The translations under genes and the position numbers were made by a program. A stretch of 64,000 nucleotides of DNA from Mycolicibacterium fluoranthenivorans (GTDB taxonomy: Bacteria > Actinomycetota > Actinomycetes > Mycobacteriales > Mycobacteriaceae), in assembly GCF_011758805.1 (NCBI RefSeq), contig NZ_JAANOW010000001.1, positions 2,728,001 through 2,792,000 of the forward strand. The letters are read 5' to 3'. The notes beneath the pieces were generated by a model. It was not told the origin of the DNA, ran no database searches, and worked only from the letters and a program-made list of their open reading frames with translations. Position 1 is the first letter of the stretch. Each line of letters opens with the position of its first letter. Below, piece after piece: positions 38,334-46,693 of the stretch.

Positions 38334-41167
38334 CGCCGCACCCCCGCGACATCGGACGGGGCTCGCAGTGGCCGGGTACGCACCAGCGTCGGCCACCAGA
38401 ACCAGGGGCCCAGAATCCGGATCAGGCACGGCACGATGAAGGACCGCACGATCAGGGTGTCCAGCAGCAGGCCGATGCACACCGTCGTACCGACCTGCCC
38501 GATGGTGCGCAGATCGCTGGTGAGCATCGCCAGCATGGTGAACGCGAACACCAGCCCCGCCGAGGTCACCACGCCGCCGGTGCTGCCGAGCGCCCGGATG
38601 AGTCCGGTGTGCAACCCCGCGTGCACCTCCTCTTTGACGCGGGCGATCAGCAACAGGTTGTAGTCGGATCCGACCGCGACCAGGATGATGAACGTGATCG
38701 GCAGCACCAGCCAGTGCAGGTGCAGTCCGATCAGGTGTTGCCACACCAGCACCGAGAGCCCGAACGCGCCGGCGAACGAGAAGGCCACCGTGCCGGGAAT
38801 CACCAAGGCGGCGATCAGACTTCGCGTGATGAACAACATGATCAGGAAGATCAGGATGAACGCGGCGATCGCCACGATCAGCAGATCTGACGCGCCGTAC
38901 TGCTTGATGTCCTTGTTGTTGGATCCCGCGCCACCGATATAGATGCGCGACCCGGCCAGCGACGTCTCCTTCAGCGCCGCCTTGATGGCGTCGGGGAACT
39001 GTTCGACGTGCTCGACACCCTCGGGCCCCATGGCGTTGCCCTCATGCGTGACGATGAACCGCGCGGCCTTGCCGTCGGGTGAGATCATGAGTTTCATCCC
39101 GGTCTTGACGTCTTCGTTGTCGAAGGCCTCCCGGGGCATGTAGAAGAAGTCGTCGCTGCGAGATGCGTCGAAATCGTTGCCCACGTTGATCATGTCGTCG
39201 AAGGTCTGATCGGTCTGGGTGGACTGCAGGTGTGACGGGCCGTAGGAGTTCACGATGACGGCCTGCAGGGCCTGCGTCTGGTCTCGCTGGATCTTCAGCT
39301 GGGTGATCATCTGCGGCATCAGTGCATCGATGGCCTGGAAGTCGGCGGTCGCGTTGGCGATCTGGGCGTTGAGCGCGTCGATGCCGTCCAACCCGTCGAA
39401 CAGCGACTTGAAGGCGTAGCACACCGGAATGTCGAAACAGTGTGGCTCCCAGTAGAAGTAGTTCTTCAGCGGTCGCATGAAGTCGTCGAGGTTGGCAACA
39501 TCGGAGTTGACCTCGTCGGTGACCTGCTGCAGATTCTCGAAGGTGAGCACGGTGCTGTGCAGATCGTCGGCCATCTTCTGGGTGAGGTCGATCGTCTTGC
39601 CCAGTGTCGCGACGGTGTCCGCCTGGATCTGAGCCTGTTTGTCGGTATCGCCGTTGGCCTGCTGGTTGAACGGCAACTGCTGGCCGCTGCCGCTGCCCTG
39701 GGTGGTGAACAGGTACGGAATGCTGGCATGGTCCAGCGGCCGGCCCAGAGGCCGGGTGATGCTCTGCACCATCGCCACGCCGGGCAGCCGGATCAGCGCC
39801 TTGGCCACCCGGTCCAGCGAGATGAAATCGGCGGAGTTGCGCAGGTCGTGGTCGGACTCGACCATCAGCATCTCGGTGAACAGCTTGCTCGGGGCGAAGT
39901 GCCGGTCGGACGCGGCGAACCCCTGGTTGGCGGGTGCGTCGGCGGGTTGGTACGTGCGGTCGTCGTAGCTGACCCGATAGGTCGGCACGAAGACCGCTCC
40001 CAGCATGACGACGGCGCAGCTGGCGGCCAGAATCGGCACCGGCCAGCGCACGACACTGGCCGCGATCCGGCGGTAAAGATGGCCTCGGACAACCCGTTTC
40101 GGGTCGAACAAACCGAAGAGGCTGCCGACGGTCAGGATGGCCGGGCCGAGTGTCAGCGCCGCCGAGATCGTCAGCAACATCGCGATGGCGACCGCCGGGC
40201 CCATGGTGTGGAAGTAGTCCAGTCGCGCGAAGCTCAGGCAGAAGCCGGCGCCGGCGATGGTCAGGCCCGAACCGATGATGATGGGGGACACGCCCTTGTA
40301 GGCGGTGTAGTAGGCCTGCTCGCGGGTCTCGCCGGCCTGGCGGGCCTCGTGATAGCGGCCCAACAGGAAGATGCCGTAGTCGGTTCCGGCGCCGAGCGTC
40401 AGCGATACCACCATGTTCACCGCGAAGGAGGACAACGGGATGACACCGAAGTGCCCGAGCGTGGACACCACGCCCTTGGCGATCAGCATCTCGAACAGCA
40501 CGCTGGCCAGCGGCACCAACACGGTGCTCGGGGAGCGGTAGACGATCAGCAGCATCGCGATGATCAGGAAGATCGTCACGATGGTGATGTTGTTGAGGCT
40601 GGAGTTGGCGATCGACAGGGTGTCCGAGGCCAAGGGTGCCGCACCGCTGACATAGACCTTGAGCCCCGGCGGCGGGGTGTCCTCGGCGACGATGTGCCGC
40701 ACGGCGTCCACCGATTGGTTCGCCTGGATCTGGCCGATATCGCCGGCCAGTCGCAGCAGCACATACGTCGCCTTACCGTCGACACTCTGGGCGCCCGCCG
40801 CGGTGATCGGCTTGCCCCACAGGTCCATGACGTACTGCACGTGCCGGGTGTCGTGCTGCAGGCGCTGCACCAAGTCGTCGTAGTACCGGTGATCCTGCTC
40901 GCCCAACGGATGGTCGGCCTCCAACACCACCATGGTGAGACTGGTGGACGTGGATTCCTGGAACTTCTCGCCGATGTGCAACATCGCCACCTGCGACGGT
41001 GCGTAGGTCGGGATCATCGGACCGGCCAGTTCGGCGGCCACATCCTCCACCTTGGGGATGAAGGTGTTGGTGCTGACCGCGACCAGTCCCCAGAAGACGA
41101 TGATCGGGATGGCCAGCAGGCGGACCGTCCGCGCGAAGAACGGGCGCTTGGCCTGATGTGCACTCAC
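38330..41167 (-). CDS. MmpL-family RND lipid transporter
   Basis: 945 residues from GTG 41167 (GTGA overlap with the mmpS stop). First transmembrane helix ~15-35, porter domain 1 ~45-195, helix bundle ~200-375 with NMVVSLTLGAGTDYGIFLLGRY, the conserved GTDYG proton-relay motif. Porter domain 2 ~405-740 includes the long coiled-coil-like MmpL4/5-type insert with CFDIPVCYAF cysteines. The second helix bundle ends with ILVAVGSDYNLLLIARVKEE (GSDYN). MmpL proteins export lipids or siderophores powered by the proton gradient. The cysteine-containing hairpin domain and the MmpS partner place it in the MmpL4/5/siderophore-type branch. Confidence 0.95.
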   Translation of the reverse strand: MSAHQAKRPFFARTVRLLAIPIIVFWGLVAVSTNTFIPKVEDVAAELAGPMIPTYAPSQVAMLHIGEKFQESTSTSLTMVVLEADHPLGEQDHRYYDDLVQRLQHDTRHVQYVMDLWGKPITAAGAQSVDGKATYVLLRLAGDIGQIQANQSVDAVRHIVAEDTPPPGLKVYVSGAAPLASDTLSIANSSLNNITIVTIFLIIAMLLIVYRSPSTVLVPLASVLFEMLIAKGVVSTLGHFGVIPLSSFAVNMVVSLTLGAGTDYGIFLLGRYHEARQAGETREQAYYTAYKGVSPIIIGSGLTIAGAGFCLSFARLDYFHTMGPAVAIAMLLTISAALTLGPAILTVGSLFGLFDPKRVVRGHLYRRIAASVVRWPVPILAASCAVVMLGAVFVPTYRVSYDDRTYQPADAPANQGFAASDRHFAPSKLFTEMLMVESDHDLRNSADFISLDRVAKALIRLPGVAMVQSITRPLGRPLDHASIPYLFTTQGSGSGQQLPFNQQANGDTDKQAQIQADTVATLGKTIDLTQKMADDLHSTVLTFENLQQVTDEVNSDVANLDDFMRPLKNYFYWEPHCFDIPVCYAFKSLFDGLDGIDALNAQIANATADFQAIDALMPQMITQLKIQRDQTQALQAVIVNSYGPSHLQSTQTDQTFDDMINVGNDFDASRSDDFFYMPREAFDNEDVKTGMKLMISPDGKAARFIVTHEGNAMGPEGVEHVEQFPDAIKAALKETSLAGSRIYIGGAGSNNKDIKQYGASDLLIVAIAAFILIFLIMLFITRSLIAALVIPGTVAFSFAGAFGLSVLVWQHLIGLHLHWLVLPITFIILVAVGSDYNLLLIARVKEEVHAGLHTGLIRALGSTGGVVTSAGLVFAFTMLAMLTSDLRTIGQVGTTVCIGLLLDTLIVRSFIVPCLIRILGPWFWWPTLVRTRPLRAPSDVAGVRR

Positions 41168-41625
41168 GCGGACTTCACCCGGCAGGTAACATCCGCGTTC
41201 TCCCTGGTGGCCGACTGCTGATCGCGGACCACACCGTTCACCAGCATGCGGCAGCCGACCTGGCCGCCCTTCACCTGTGCCGAGATGCTGCCGGACACGA
41301 CGGTCAGCGTCGTGGTCTCGGTGTGTGACCACGGCAGTTCGGCGATGTCGACCTGGTGTGGATGGGCGTCCAAGTCGACGTAGACCAGCATGCCGCCACT
41401 GCCCAGGTCCCCGAACAACTCATAGGTGAGCTGTTTGGGGGTGAACTCCTCGGGAGCCTGCGGACCGTTGACCGCGATCACCGGTCCGGGGGCAGAGCTC
41501 TGGTGCACCTTCCACATGCAGACGGCGCCGACACTGACGGCGATGACGGCGACCAACGGTAACCAGGCCCGCTCCAACACAACCCTGCCGACTGAACGCT
41601 GGCTCACCCGCACACCCCGATCCAT
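41164..41625 (-). CDS. MmpS-family transport accessory protein
   Basis: 153 residues from ATG 41625 (start uncertain; ATGs at 41664 and 41712 are possible). A basic N-terminus, one membrane helix (RAWLPLVAVIAVSVGAVCMW, ~25-45), then a beta-sandwich domain with LTYELFGDLGSGGMLVYVDL and paired cysteines QVGCRMLV and DVTCRV. MmpS proteins work with the adjacent MmpL in export (for example siderophores through MmpS4/5-MmpL4/5). It is the first gene of a three-gene operon and divergent from a MarR gene. Confidence 0.9.
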   Translation of the reverse strand: MDRGVRVSQRSVGRVVLERAWLPLVAVIAVSVGAVCMWKVHQSSAPGPVIAVNGPQAPEEFTPKQLTYELFGDLGSGGMLVYVDLDAHPHQVDIAELPWSHTETTTLTVVSGSISAQVKGGQVGCRMLVNGVVRDQQSATRENADVTCRVKSA

Positions 41626-41778
41626 GCCGCGGCCTATCCGCGCGCAACGAAATCTATATCGCATACGGGATCTAAAATTGTTCCGAGAGGCAACGCGGGC
41701 CACAGGATTCACAGGCCATTGCCAGGAGATCTCGGCGTCACCAACGTGTCCGTGCCGTCAATTAATTCCTGCACATGA

Positions 41779-41784
41779 TATAAA
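41779..41784 (+). promoter_or_regulatory. Leaderless -10 box of the MarR gene
   Basis: TATAAA at 41779-41784 followed by exactly six bases and then GTG 41791. No Shine-Dalgarno is present, so the transcript probably starts at the G of the start codon. Confidence 0.6.
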
Positions 41785-41790
41785 TGCCAG

Positions 41791-42270
41791 GTGGCGGCCC
41801 CTTCCACCGGCGATGACGCGGCAGCAGTGTCGGCGATGATCGAGACGAGTACCGACCTCATGTGGCGGTACCTGGTGGACCGCGACGATCTGAGCGCCAG
41901 TGCGACCCTGGTACTCAACCGGCTGGACCGCGAGGGCCCGATGCGGCTGACTGCACTGGCCGAGGCCGAGGGATCCAGCCAATCGGGAATGACCCAGCTG
42001 GTGCAACGTATGGAGCGTCAGGGTCTGGTGGAACGCTGGAGTGACCCCGAGGACGGCCGAGTCTCGTTGGTGATGGTCGGCGCCGCCGGCCGGGAACTAT
42101 GGGCCGGGCGCAAGGAGGTGCGCCTTGAGCGCATCGCCGATCTGCTGGACGGCCTGTCCGAGGACGACCGGGCGGCATTGTGGCTGGCCGCCCGCGTCGC
42201 GGCACGGTTGCTGGGGGAGATGCGTGAGCTCGCCGACATCCGGTTGGCGCGCCACGCGGGCGAGCGCTGA
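41791..42270 (+). CDS. MarR-family regulator, divergent from mmpS-mmpL
   Basis: 159 residues. The winged helix spans residues ~35-105: SASATLVLNRLDREGPMRLT, LAEAEGSSQSGMTQLVQRME, RQGLVERWSDPEDGRVSLV, with the DPxDGR wing. Flanking helices make the dimer. By position it should control the mmpS-mmpL-membrane protein operon, as Rv0678 (a MarR-type protein) controls mmpS5-mmpL5 in M. tuberculosis, but the sequence is of a more ordinary MarR type. Leaderless GTG start (see 41779). Confidence 0.88.
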   Translation: MAAPSTGDDAAAVSAMIETSTDLMWRYLVDRDDLSASATLVLNRLDREGPMRLTALAEAEGSSQSGMTQLVQRMERQGLVERWSDPEDGRVSLVMVGAAGRELWAGRKEVRLERIADLLDGLSEDDRAALWLAARVAARLLGEMRELADIRLARHAGER

Positions 42271-42271
42271 G

Positions 42272-42640
42272 CTATTGGGCAGCCCAGTGCTTGGCCTGGT
42301 CCAATTCGTCCAACCCGAAGATCGCGAGCTCACCAGGGACCATCCACGCCAGGGCGTGCAGGGTGTGTTTGACCCACTCCTTGTCGGACACCACCGCGAC
42401 CCGCTTGAACGCCGAATGATGCTGCAGCAGCGTGCCGAAACCCAACTTCAGATCCGCGGCCAGGCCACCCGGGCCGAACCCCGCATAGTCCGCTGCGATG
42501 ACCTCGACTATCCGGATCTCGCCGGCGTTGCCCAGTTGTTCCATGGTCGGCTGGAAGGCCCGCAAGTCGTCTCCGCTGATCCGGCCGGACACCCGGATCC
42601 CGGTCACGCCGGCGGGCATATCCTGCAATACCTCAATCAT
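42272..42640 (-). CDS. SpoIIAA-like (STAS-related) protein
   Basis: 122 residues from ATG 42640, with GGGAG five bases before it. MIEVLQDMPAGVTGIRVSGR, then LKLGFGTLLQHHSAFKRVAV, VVSDKEWVKHTLHALAWMVP and AIFGLDELDQAKHWA match the SpoIIAA-like/DUF3478 family, single-domain proteins with a CRAL-TRIO/STAS-like fold of unknown function. The ATG overlaps the end of the broken DUF1906 gene. Confidence 0.75.
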   Translation of the reverse strand: MIEVLQDMPAGVTGIRVSGRISGDDLRAFQPTMEQLGNAGEIRIVEVIAADYAGFGPGGLAADLKLGFGTLLQHHSAFKRVAVVSDKEWVKHTLHALAWMVPGELAIFGLDELDQAKHWAAQ

Positions 42641-42882
42641 GTGGACTCCCATCCAAAAACCATTGCAGTGCAGTGCTTTTCCAAGTGGCTGCGTCGATGT
42701 CCTCGTCGACACTGAAGAAGATCGGCGCCGGCGATCTGGTCGGCTGGAATCAAGCGCTGTGCGAAGTCTATGAGCGTGGCGACATCTGCCTGTGCGAGCG
42801 CGGCGGGCGTAACGGCGAGGGCCGGCGCAGCGAGTAAGTACCGGAGGATTTCACGGCGAGCGGGGTACCGCACGCCTCGCAT
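42639..42882 (-). pseudogene. Broken DUF1906 (glycoside hydrolase-like) gene remnant
   Basis: From ATG 42882 the frame gives a Tat-type signal (ARREILRYLLAAPALAVTPA) and the start of a DUF1906 domain (VATLIDFAQRLIPADQIAG). It then jumps: the -1 frame continues directly as APIFFSVDEDIDAATWKST and ALQWF, which belongs to the middle of the same domain, and stops soon after. So about a third of the domain is deleted with a frameshift, and the rest of the C-terminus is missing. DUF1906 proteins are exported, lysozyme-like cell-wall enzymes. Confidence 0.6.
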
Positions 42883-42969
42883 CTTACGGACGCTTCCGGG
42901 GGCGGGCGTCCGGTTATAACGATTCCCACGCCCATTGGTTGCTATTCGATAAGCGAGGCGGATTACCGA

Positions 42970-44127
42970 GTGTTGGCAAACTATGGTCGCCAAGTGGATC
43001 GTCGTACCGCCCTCAAATTGCCCCTGTTCCTGGCTGCCGGTGCTGCGCTGACCCACATACCCCTTGCCTCGGCAGATTCCGCGCGGTGGACCGCTGATCG
43101 CGCCAATGCCTGGTACAAAGCTCAAGATTGGCTGGTAGGCGCCAACTACATCCCGGCAAACGCGATCAACCAGATCGAGATGTGGCAGTCAGGCACGTAC
43201 GACCCGCGCCGCATCGACGGCGAACTTCGCGTCGCCCAGCAGATCGGCTTCAACACCATGCGAGTGTTCCTGCACGATCAGCTGTGGGTGCAGGACCGTC
43301 CCGGCTTCGCGCGCAAGCTCGCGCAGTTCGTCAGCATCGCGGCCAGCCACGGCATCAAACCGCTGTTCGTGTTGTTCGATTCCTGCTGGGACCCGCACCC
43401 CAAGCTGGGACCCCAGCACGCGCCGGTTCCCGGCGTGCACAATTCCGGCTGGGTGCAGAGCCCGGGTGCAGCGCTGCTGGGGGATCAGCAATACCGGAAA
43501 GTGTTGTTGGACTACGTCACCGGCGTCATCGGCCTGTTCCGCAACGACACCAGGGTCTTGGGCTGGGATCTGTGGAACGAGCCCGACAACCCGGCGAAGG
43601 TCTACCGTAAATCGGAGCGGTCCGACAAGGTCGCGCTGGTGACGGCGCTGCTGCCGCAGGTGTTTCAATGGGCGCGGGCGGCCAACCCGGTCCAGCCCTT
43701 GACAAGTGGTGTCTGGCAGGGGAGTTGGGCGCCGGGCAAGCTCAGCGATATGGCACGGGTCCAGCTGGACAACTCCGATGTCATCAGCTTCCACTCGTAT
43801 GGAAAGCCGGCAGACTTCGAGGATCGCGTCAACGAGCTGGTACCGCTGGGGCGTCCCCTGCTGTGCACCGAGTACCTGGCCCGACCGGAGGGCAGCACCA
43901 TCGAGGCCATCCTTCCCATCGCCAAACGCCGCAATATCGGCATGTACAACTGGGGCCTGGTGGCGGGAAAGACACAGACCTACTTCCCGTGGGATTCCTG
44001 GGATCACCCGGACGCGGCCGAGCCCAAACTGTGGTTCCACGACCTGTTGTACCCCGATGGCCGCGCCTACCGGGCCAGCGAGATCCAGACCATCCAGTCA
44101 CTCACCGGGCGGGTCGGCCAGACCTAG
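42970..44127 (+). CDS. Tat-exported GH5-like glycoside hydrolase
   Basis: 385 residues. The Tat signal DRRTALKLPLFLAAGAALTH ends near residue 37. The TIM-barrel clan GH-A features are VGANYIPANAINQIEMW, NTMRVFLHDQLWVQ, acid/base Glu in GWDLWNEPDNP and nucleophile Glu in PLLCTEYLARPEG. Resembles mannanase/cellulase-like proteins of mycobacteria such as Rv3096 (recalled). The substrate is a beta-glycan of unknown source; exported as a folded protein. The 3' end overlaps the convergent hydrolase by 30 bases. Confidence 0.85.
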   Translation: MLANYGRQVDRRTALKLPLFLAAGAALTHIPLASADSARWTADRANAWYKAQDWLVGANYIPANAINQIEMWQSGTYDPRRIDGELRVAQQIGFNTMRVFLHDQLWVQDRPGFARKLAQFVSIAASHGIKPLFVLFDSCWDPHPKLGPQHAPVPGVHNSGWVQSPGAALLGDQQYRKVLLDYVTGVIGLFRNDTRVLGWDLWNEPDNPAKVYRKSERSDKVALVTALLPQVFQWARAANPVQPLTSGVWQGSWAPGKLSDMARVQLDNSDVISFHSYGKPADFEDRVNELVPLGRPLLCTEYLARPEGSTIEAILPIAKRRNIGMYNWGLVAGKTQTYFPWDSWDHPDAAEPKLWFHDLLYPDGRAYRASEIQTIQSLTGRVGQT

Positions 44128-45021
44128 CTGGGCCAGGTAATCCAGGATCGCCACCGTCACGGCTTCGGGCTTGTCCACCTGCAGGAAATGTCCTGCGCCC
44201 GGGATGATCTGGACCTTGCTGCCGTCCGGTAGTTGTTTCTGCGCGTGCTCCAGGTAGCCGACCTGCATGCACCCGTCCTGATCGCCGTGGAGCAACAGCA
44301 TGCTTACGCGGGGGAGGTCGAGTCGGTAGCGGTGCAGGCGCCGGTAGGGCGCCGTGGCCGGCGTAAAGCGGGCGTTCGCCCGGTAGTACGCGACGGCGGC
44401 CCGGCGGTGCGCCGGCGTGGGCAGCGCAGCCAACGTCCTGGCCACATCGCCGGCGACATCGGCGTGCCGCGGCGACCAGTCCTTCCACAACCGCGGGATC
44501 ACCCGGCCCAGCACCCGCTCCGGCAGGAACGGAAGCTGGAAGAACAGGATGTACCAGCTGTTGCGCAGCTGGATCGCTGCCATCTTCGCCGTCCGGGCCA
44601 GCCCGAACGAGGAGCTGGCGATGACGCGGATCGGTGGCAGCGCCATCGAGATATGCGCCGCGAACGGCGAGTCGGGGTACGCGGCCAGCGCGTTGGCGGT
44701 CCAGCCTCCCCAGTCGTGGCCAATGAGCACCGCGTCCGCGGGAGCCCCGAGCGCGGCGTGCAGATCGATCAGGTCGGACATGAGTGCGCCCAAGTGATAG
44801 TCCCCGTCGGGCGCGGGACCGGTCGGGGCGTAACCCCGAGTGAACGGTGCGATGACGCGAAACCCCTTGTCGGCCAGTGCCGGTGCCACAAGACGCCAGC
44901 TGTGCGCGCTGTCGGGGAAGCCGTGCACACACACAGCCAGCCTGCCGTCGGACGGGCCCCACTCCAATGCCGTCATGCGCAGGTGCGGCAGGTCGAGTTC
45001 CAGGACACGGGGGTCGGCCAT
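44098..45021 (-). CDS. Epoxide hydrolase-type alpha/beta hydrolase
   Basis: 307 residues from ATG 45021 (frame open to 45111). HGFPDSAHSWRLVAPAL oxyanion segment, nucleophile Asp in LIGHDWGGWTANALAAYP, acid in LLHGDQDGCM and His in PGAGHFLQVDKPE. A complete epoxide-hydrolase/dehalogenase-like triad, cytoplasmic. Substrate unknown. Useful contrast to the protein at 26708, which has Asn instead of the Asp. Confidence 0.85.
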   Translation of the reverse strand: MADPRVLELDLPHLRMTALEWGPSDGRLAVCVHGFPDSAHSWRLVAPALADKGFRVIAPFTRGYAPTGPAPDGDYHLGALMSDLIDLHAALGAPADAVLIGHDWGGWTANALAAYPDSPFAAHISMALPPIRVIASSSFGLARTAKMAAIQLRNSWYILFFQLPFLPERVLGRVIPRLWKDWSPRHADVAGDVARTLAALPTPAHRRAAVAYYRANARFTPATAPYRRLHRYRLDLPRVSMLLLHGDQDGCMQVGYLEHAQKQLPDGSKVQIIPGAGHFLQVDKPEAVTVAILDYLAQLGLADPPGE

Positions 45022-45141
45022 TTGCTGACCATACAAGATCTGTGATGTGTGTTGTCGCAGTAACTGGGAGTTCGAGGCCACCGGTCTTGTCTCGTATATA
45101 GCCGGCACCACGCCCCGGAAAGTCGGTCGCCCTTCGAAGTC

Positions 45142-46005
45142 CTAGTCGGCGAGCCACGCTTTGCGGGTGTCAAGTGCGATGCTGTCGTTGGCTCTTCCGG
45201 TGCCGTCCCATAGGCCCTCCTTTGAGAGGCTGGTGGACCACCATAAGGCGGCGGTATTGCGGACCTGCCTGACTTTCAGGCCGCTTGCGATCGTCGCGTA
45301 GTGGAGCCAGAAGTCGTCGGCACGGGGGCATACGGTGGTGAACTCGTCGCCGCGTTCTCTCAGCGCCTGAAGCACCGGCTCCGAGTACGCGACGCCGGAG
45401 GTTCCGGTTGCGAACACGGTGTCAGATGCCTTCGTGGTACTGCACAGTGCCCATTGGCGATACGGGCCGTCGGTGCGTATCCGCGCGCGGAAAGCTGTCA
45501 CCTGTTCGGGGAGGTGGGCGGCCAGTAACTCTTCGAGCCAGGTCGCCGGATAGTAGACGTCGTCATCGGCGGTCACGAGCGTGCGAGTGGGATGTTCGGG
45601 CAGAATACTTGTGACATAAGGGAAGTACTTCTTGTGCGGGCCGTAATCTGGGCATCCGCGGATCTCCAGTCCCCTCGTTTGGAGGCGCCGGAGGGAAGCG
45701 GGTGGATCGGCGAGTGCGGCGGGATCATCGAGCCACAAGATGATGCGCCGAGGTTTGACGCTGCCGGCGCCGATCGATTCGATGGTCTTCCACACCGTGG
45801 CGATCCGCGGGCCGTAACTGGTGAGTGACACATTGGCGTCAGCGTCACCGACGATGGGGGAGTGGGAAGACTGATTGGCTCGGCGCACCTGCAGGTTCAG
45901 CAAGGCGAACTCGCTGGCAGCTGCGCACCACACGACGGGGTTACGCGGAGTGACTCCGATATTGTGCGTCTTGTACGGTGCCGCTCGAACCGGCGCACCG
46001 TTCAT
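45142..46005 (-). CDS. Glycosyltransferase (GT-A/GT2-like)
   Basis: 287 residues from ATG 46005 (GAAGAGA site); the frame stays open to 46083. NVSLTSYGPRIATVWKTIES is the entry strand, TLVTADDDVYYPATWLEELL carries the DDD metal/sugar-nucleotide motif, and FATGTSGVAYSEPVLQALRE with PRADDFWLHYATI the acceptor-site segment. Similar to polysaccharide-type transferases acting on cell-surface glycans. Cytoplasmic, no membrane helix. Confidence 0.75.
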   Translation of the reverse strand: MNGAPVRAAPYKTHNIGVTPRNPVVWCAAASEFALLNLQVRRANQSSHSPIVGDADANVSLTSYGPRIATVWKTIESIGAGSVKPRRIILWLDDPAALADPPASLRRLQTRGLEIRGCPDYGPHKKYFPYVTSILPEHPTRTLVTADDDVYYPATWLEELLAAHLPEQVTAFRARIRTDGPYRQWALCSTTKASDTVFATGTSGVAYSEPVLQALRERGDEFTTVCPRADDFWLHYATIASGLKVRQVRNTAALWWSTSLSKEGLWDGTGRANDSIALDTRKAWLAD

Positions 46006-46114
46006 CGGATCTCTTCGTGTGCTCGACTTCGCGCGCACCAATCTCATCCTCTTTAGCAGCGACCAGCTTTCGGCCATCTTCAACCTTTCCCACAGAACTC
46101 AGGCGGCGGCGGGA

Positions 46115-46516
46115 TCAGTGCGGCGTTTTCGCAGCCGCAGCCGCGGCCGCAGCCGCGGCCCTAGCCCTGGCGGCCGGTGTGCCTGCCGAATCTCCCGGGC
46201 TGGTGTGCGATGCAGTGCCGCCGTAGCAGCTCAGCGATATGAGCACCGTCTTCGGCTCCACCTTCTTCTTGGTGCTTTGGGCTTCGCCTCGCAGGTGCTG
46301 GTGGACGACCGTGCACTCATCGAGCGCAGTGCGGTCACCGATCTTGGACGCGACGCGGACAGTGAAGCCCGCGTCTTTGAGTGCCTTCGCTGCGTCTGCG
46401 TACTTCAGGCTCTCCTCGTTGGGGGGCTTGGGTGTCGCGAACGCGAGGGGTGGCACCGCCATGGTCAGCGCCAGCGTCAGTGGCAATGAAGCAACGATGA
46501 TGCGGCGGTTTTTCAT
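46115..46516 (-). CDS. Secreted small protein with Ala-rich tail
   Basis: 133 residues. Signal peptide MKNRRIIVASLPLTLALTM ending near AFA (residue 27). The mature part has ADAAKALKDAGFTVRVASK, a PASTA-like helix-strand unit, two cysteines (DECTVV, LSCYGG), then a tail of Ala coded by a GCC/GCG-type simple repeat (46125-46165), likely variable between strains. Function unknown, exported. Confidence 0.65.
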   Translation of the reverse strand: MKNRRIIVASLPLTLALTMAVPPLAFATPKPPNEESLKYADAAKALKDAGFTVRVASKIGDRTALDECTVVHQHLRGEAQSTKKKVEPKTVLISLSCYGGTASHTSPGDSAGTPAARARAAAAAAAAAAKTPH

Positions 46517-46693
46517 CGTGACGGGGTCCTTTTCGGGGTACGAACGCCGCGAACAGGGAGGCCTGGTTCTTTCGCGAGCGGCTGGCCGTGTGGGCCCTCT
46601 AGATCGTCATAGGCCGTCGCCGGATGGTGAATCCGCCGGGTGGCTGTGAGCGCCCGCCGACCGGCCGAAACAACAGCCGCTGTGCGCAGTCGG
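46517..46693. other. Intergenic stretch
   Basis: 177 bases containing the ribosome site (AAAAGGA) of the leftward secreted protein gene. No other gene or hairpin is supported. Confidence 0.35.

Noticed and set aside
39440..41221. 593-codon plus-strand open frame opposite mmpL
   Set aside because: Antisense shadow of MmpL; composition is Gln/His/Arg/Asp-rich and unlike a real protein.
46125..46165. Repeat array or CRISPR-like sequence
   Set aside because: It is a simple GCC/GCG-type codon repeat coding for an alanine tail; no spacers. No CRISPR array was seen anywhere in the window.
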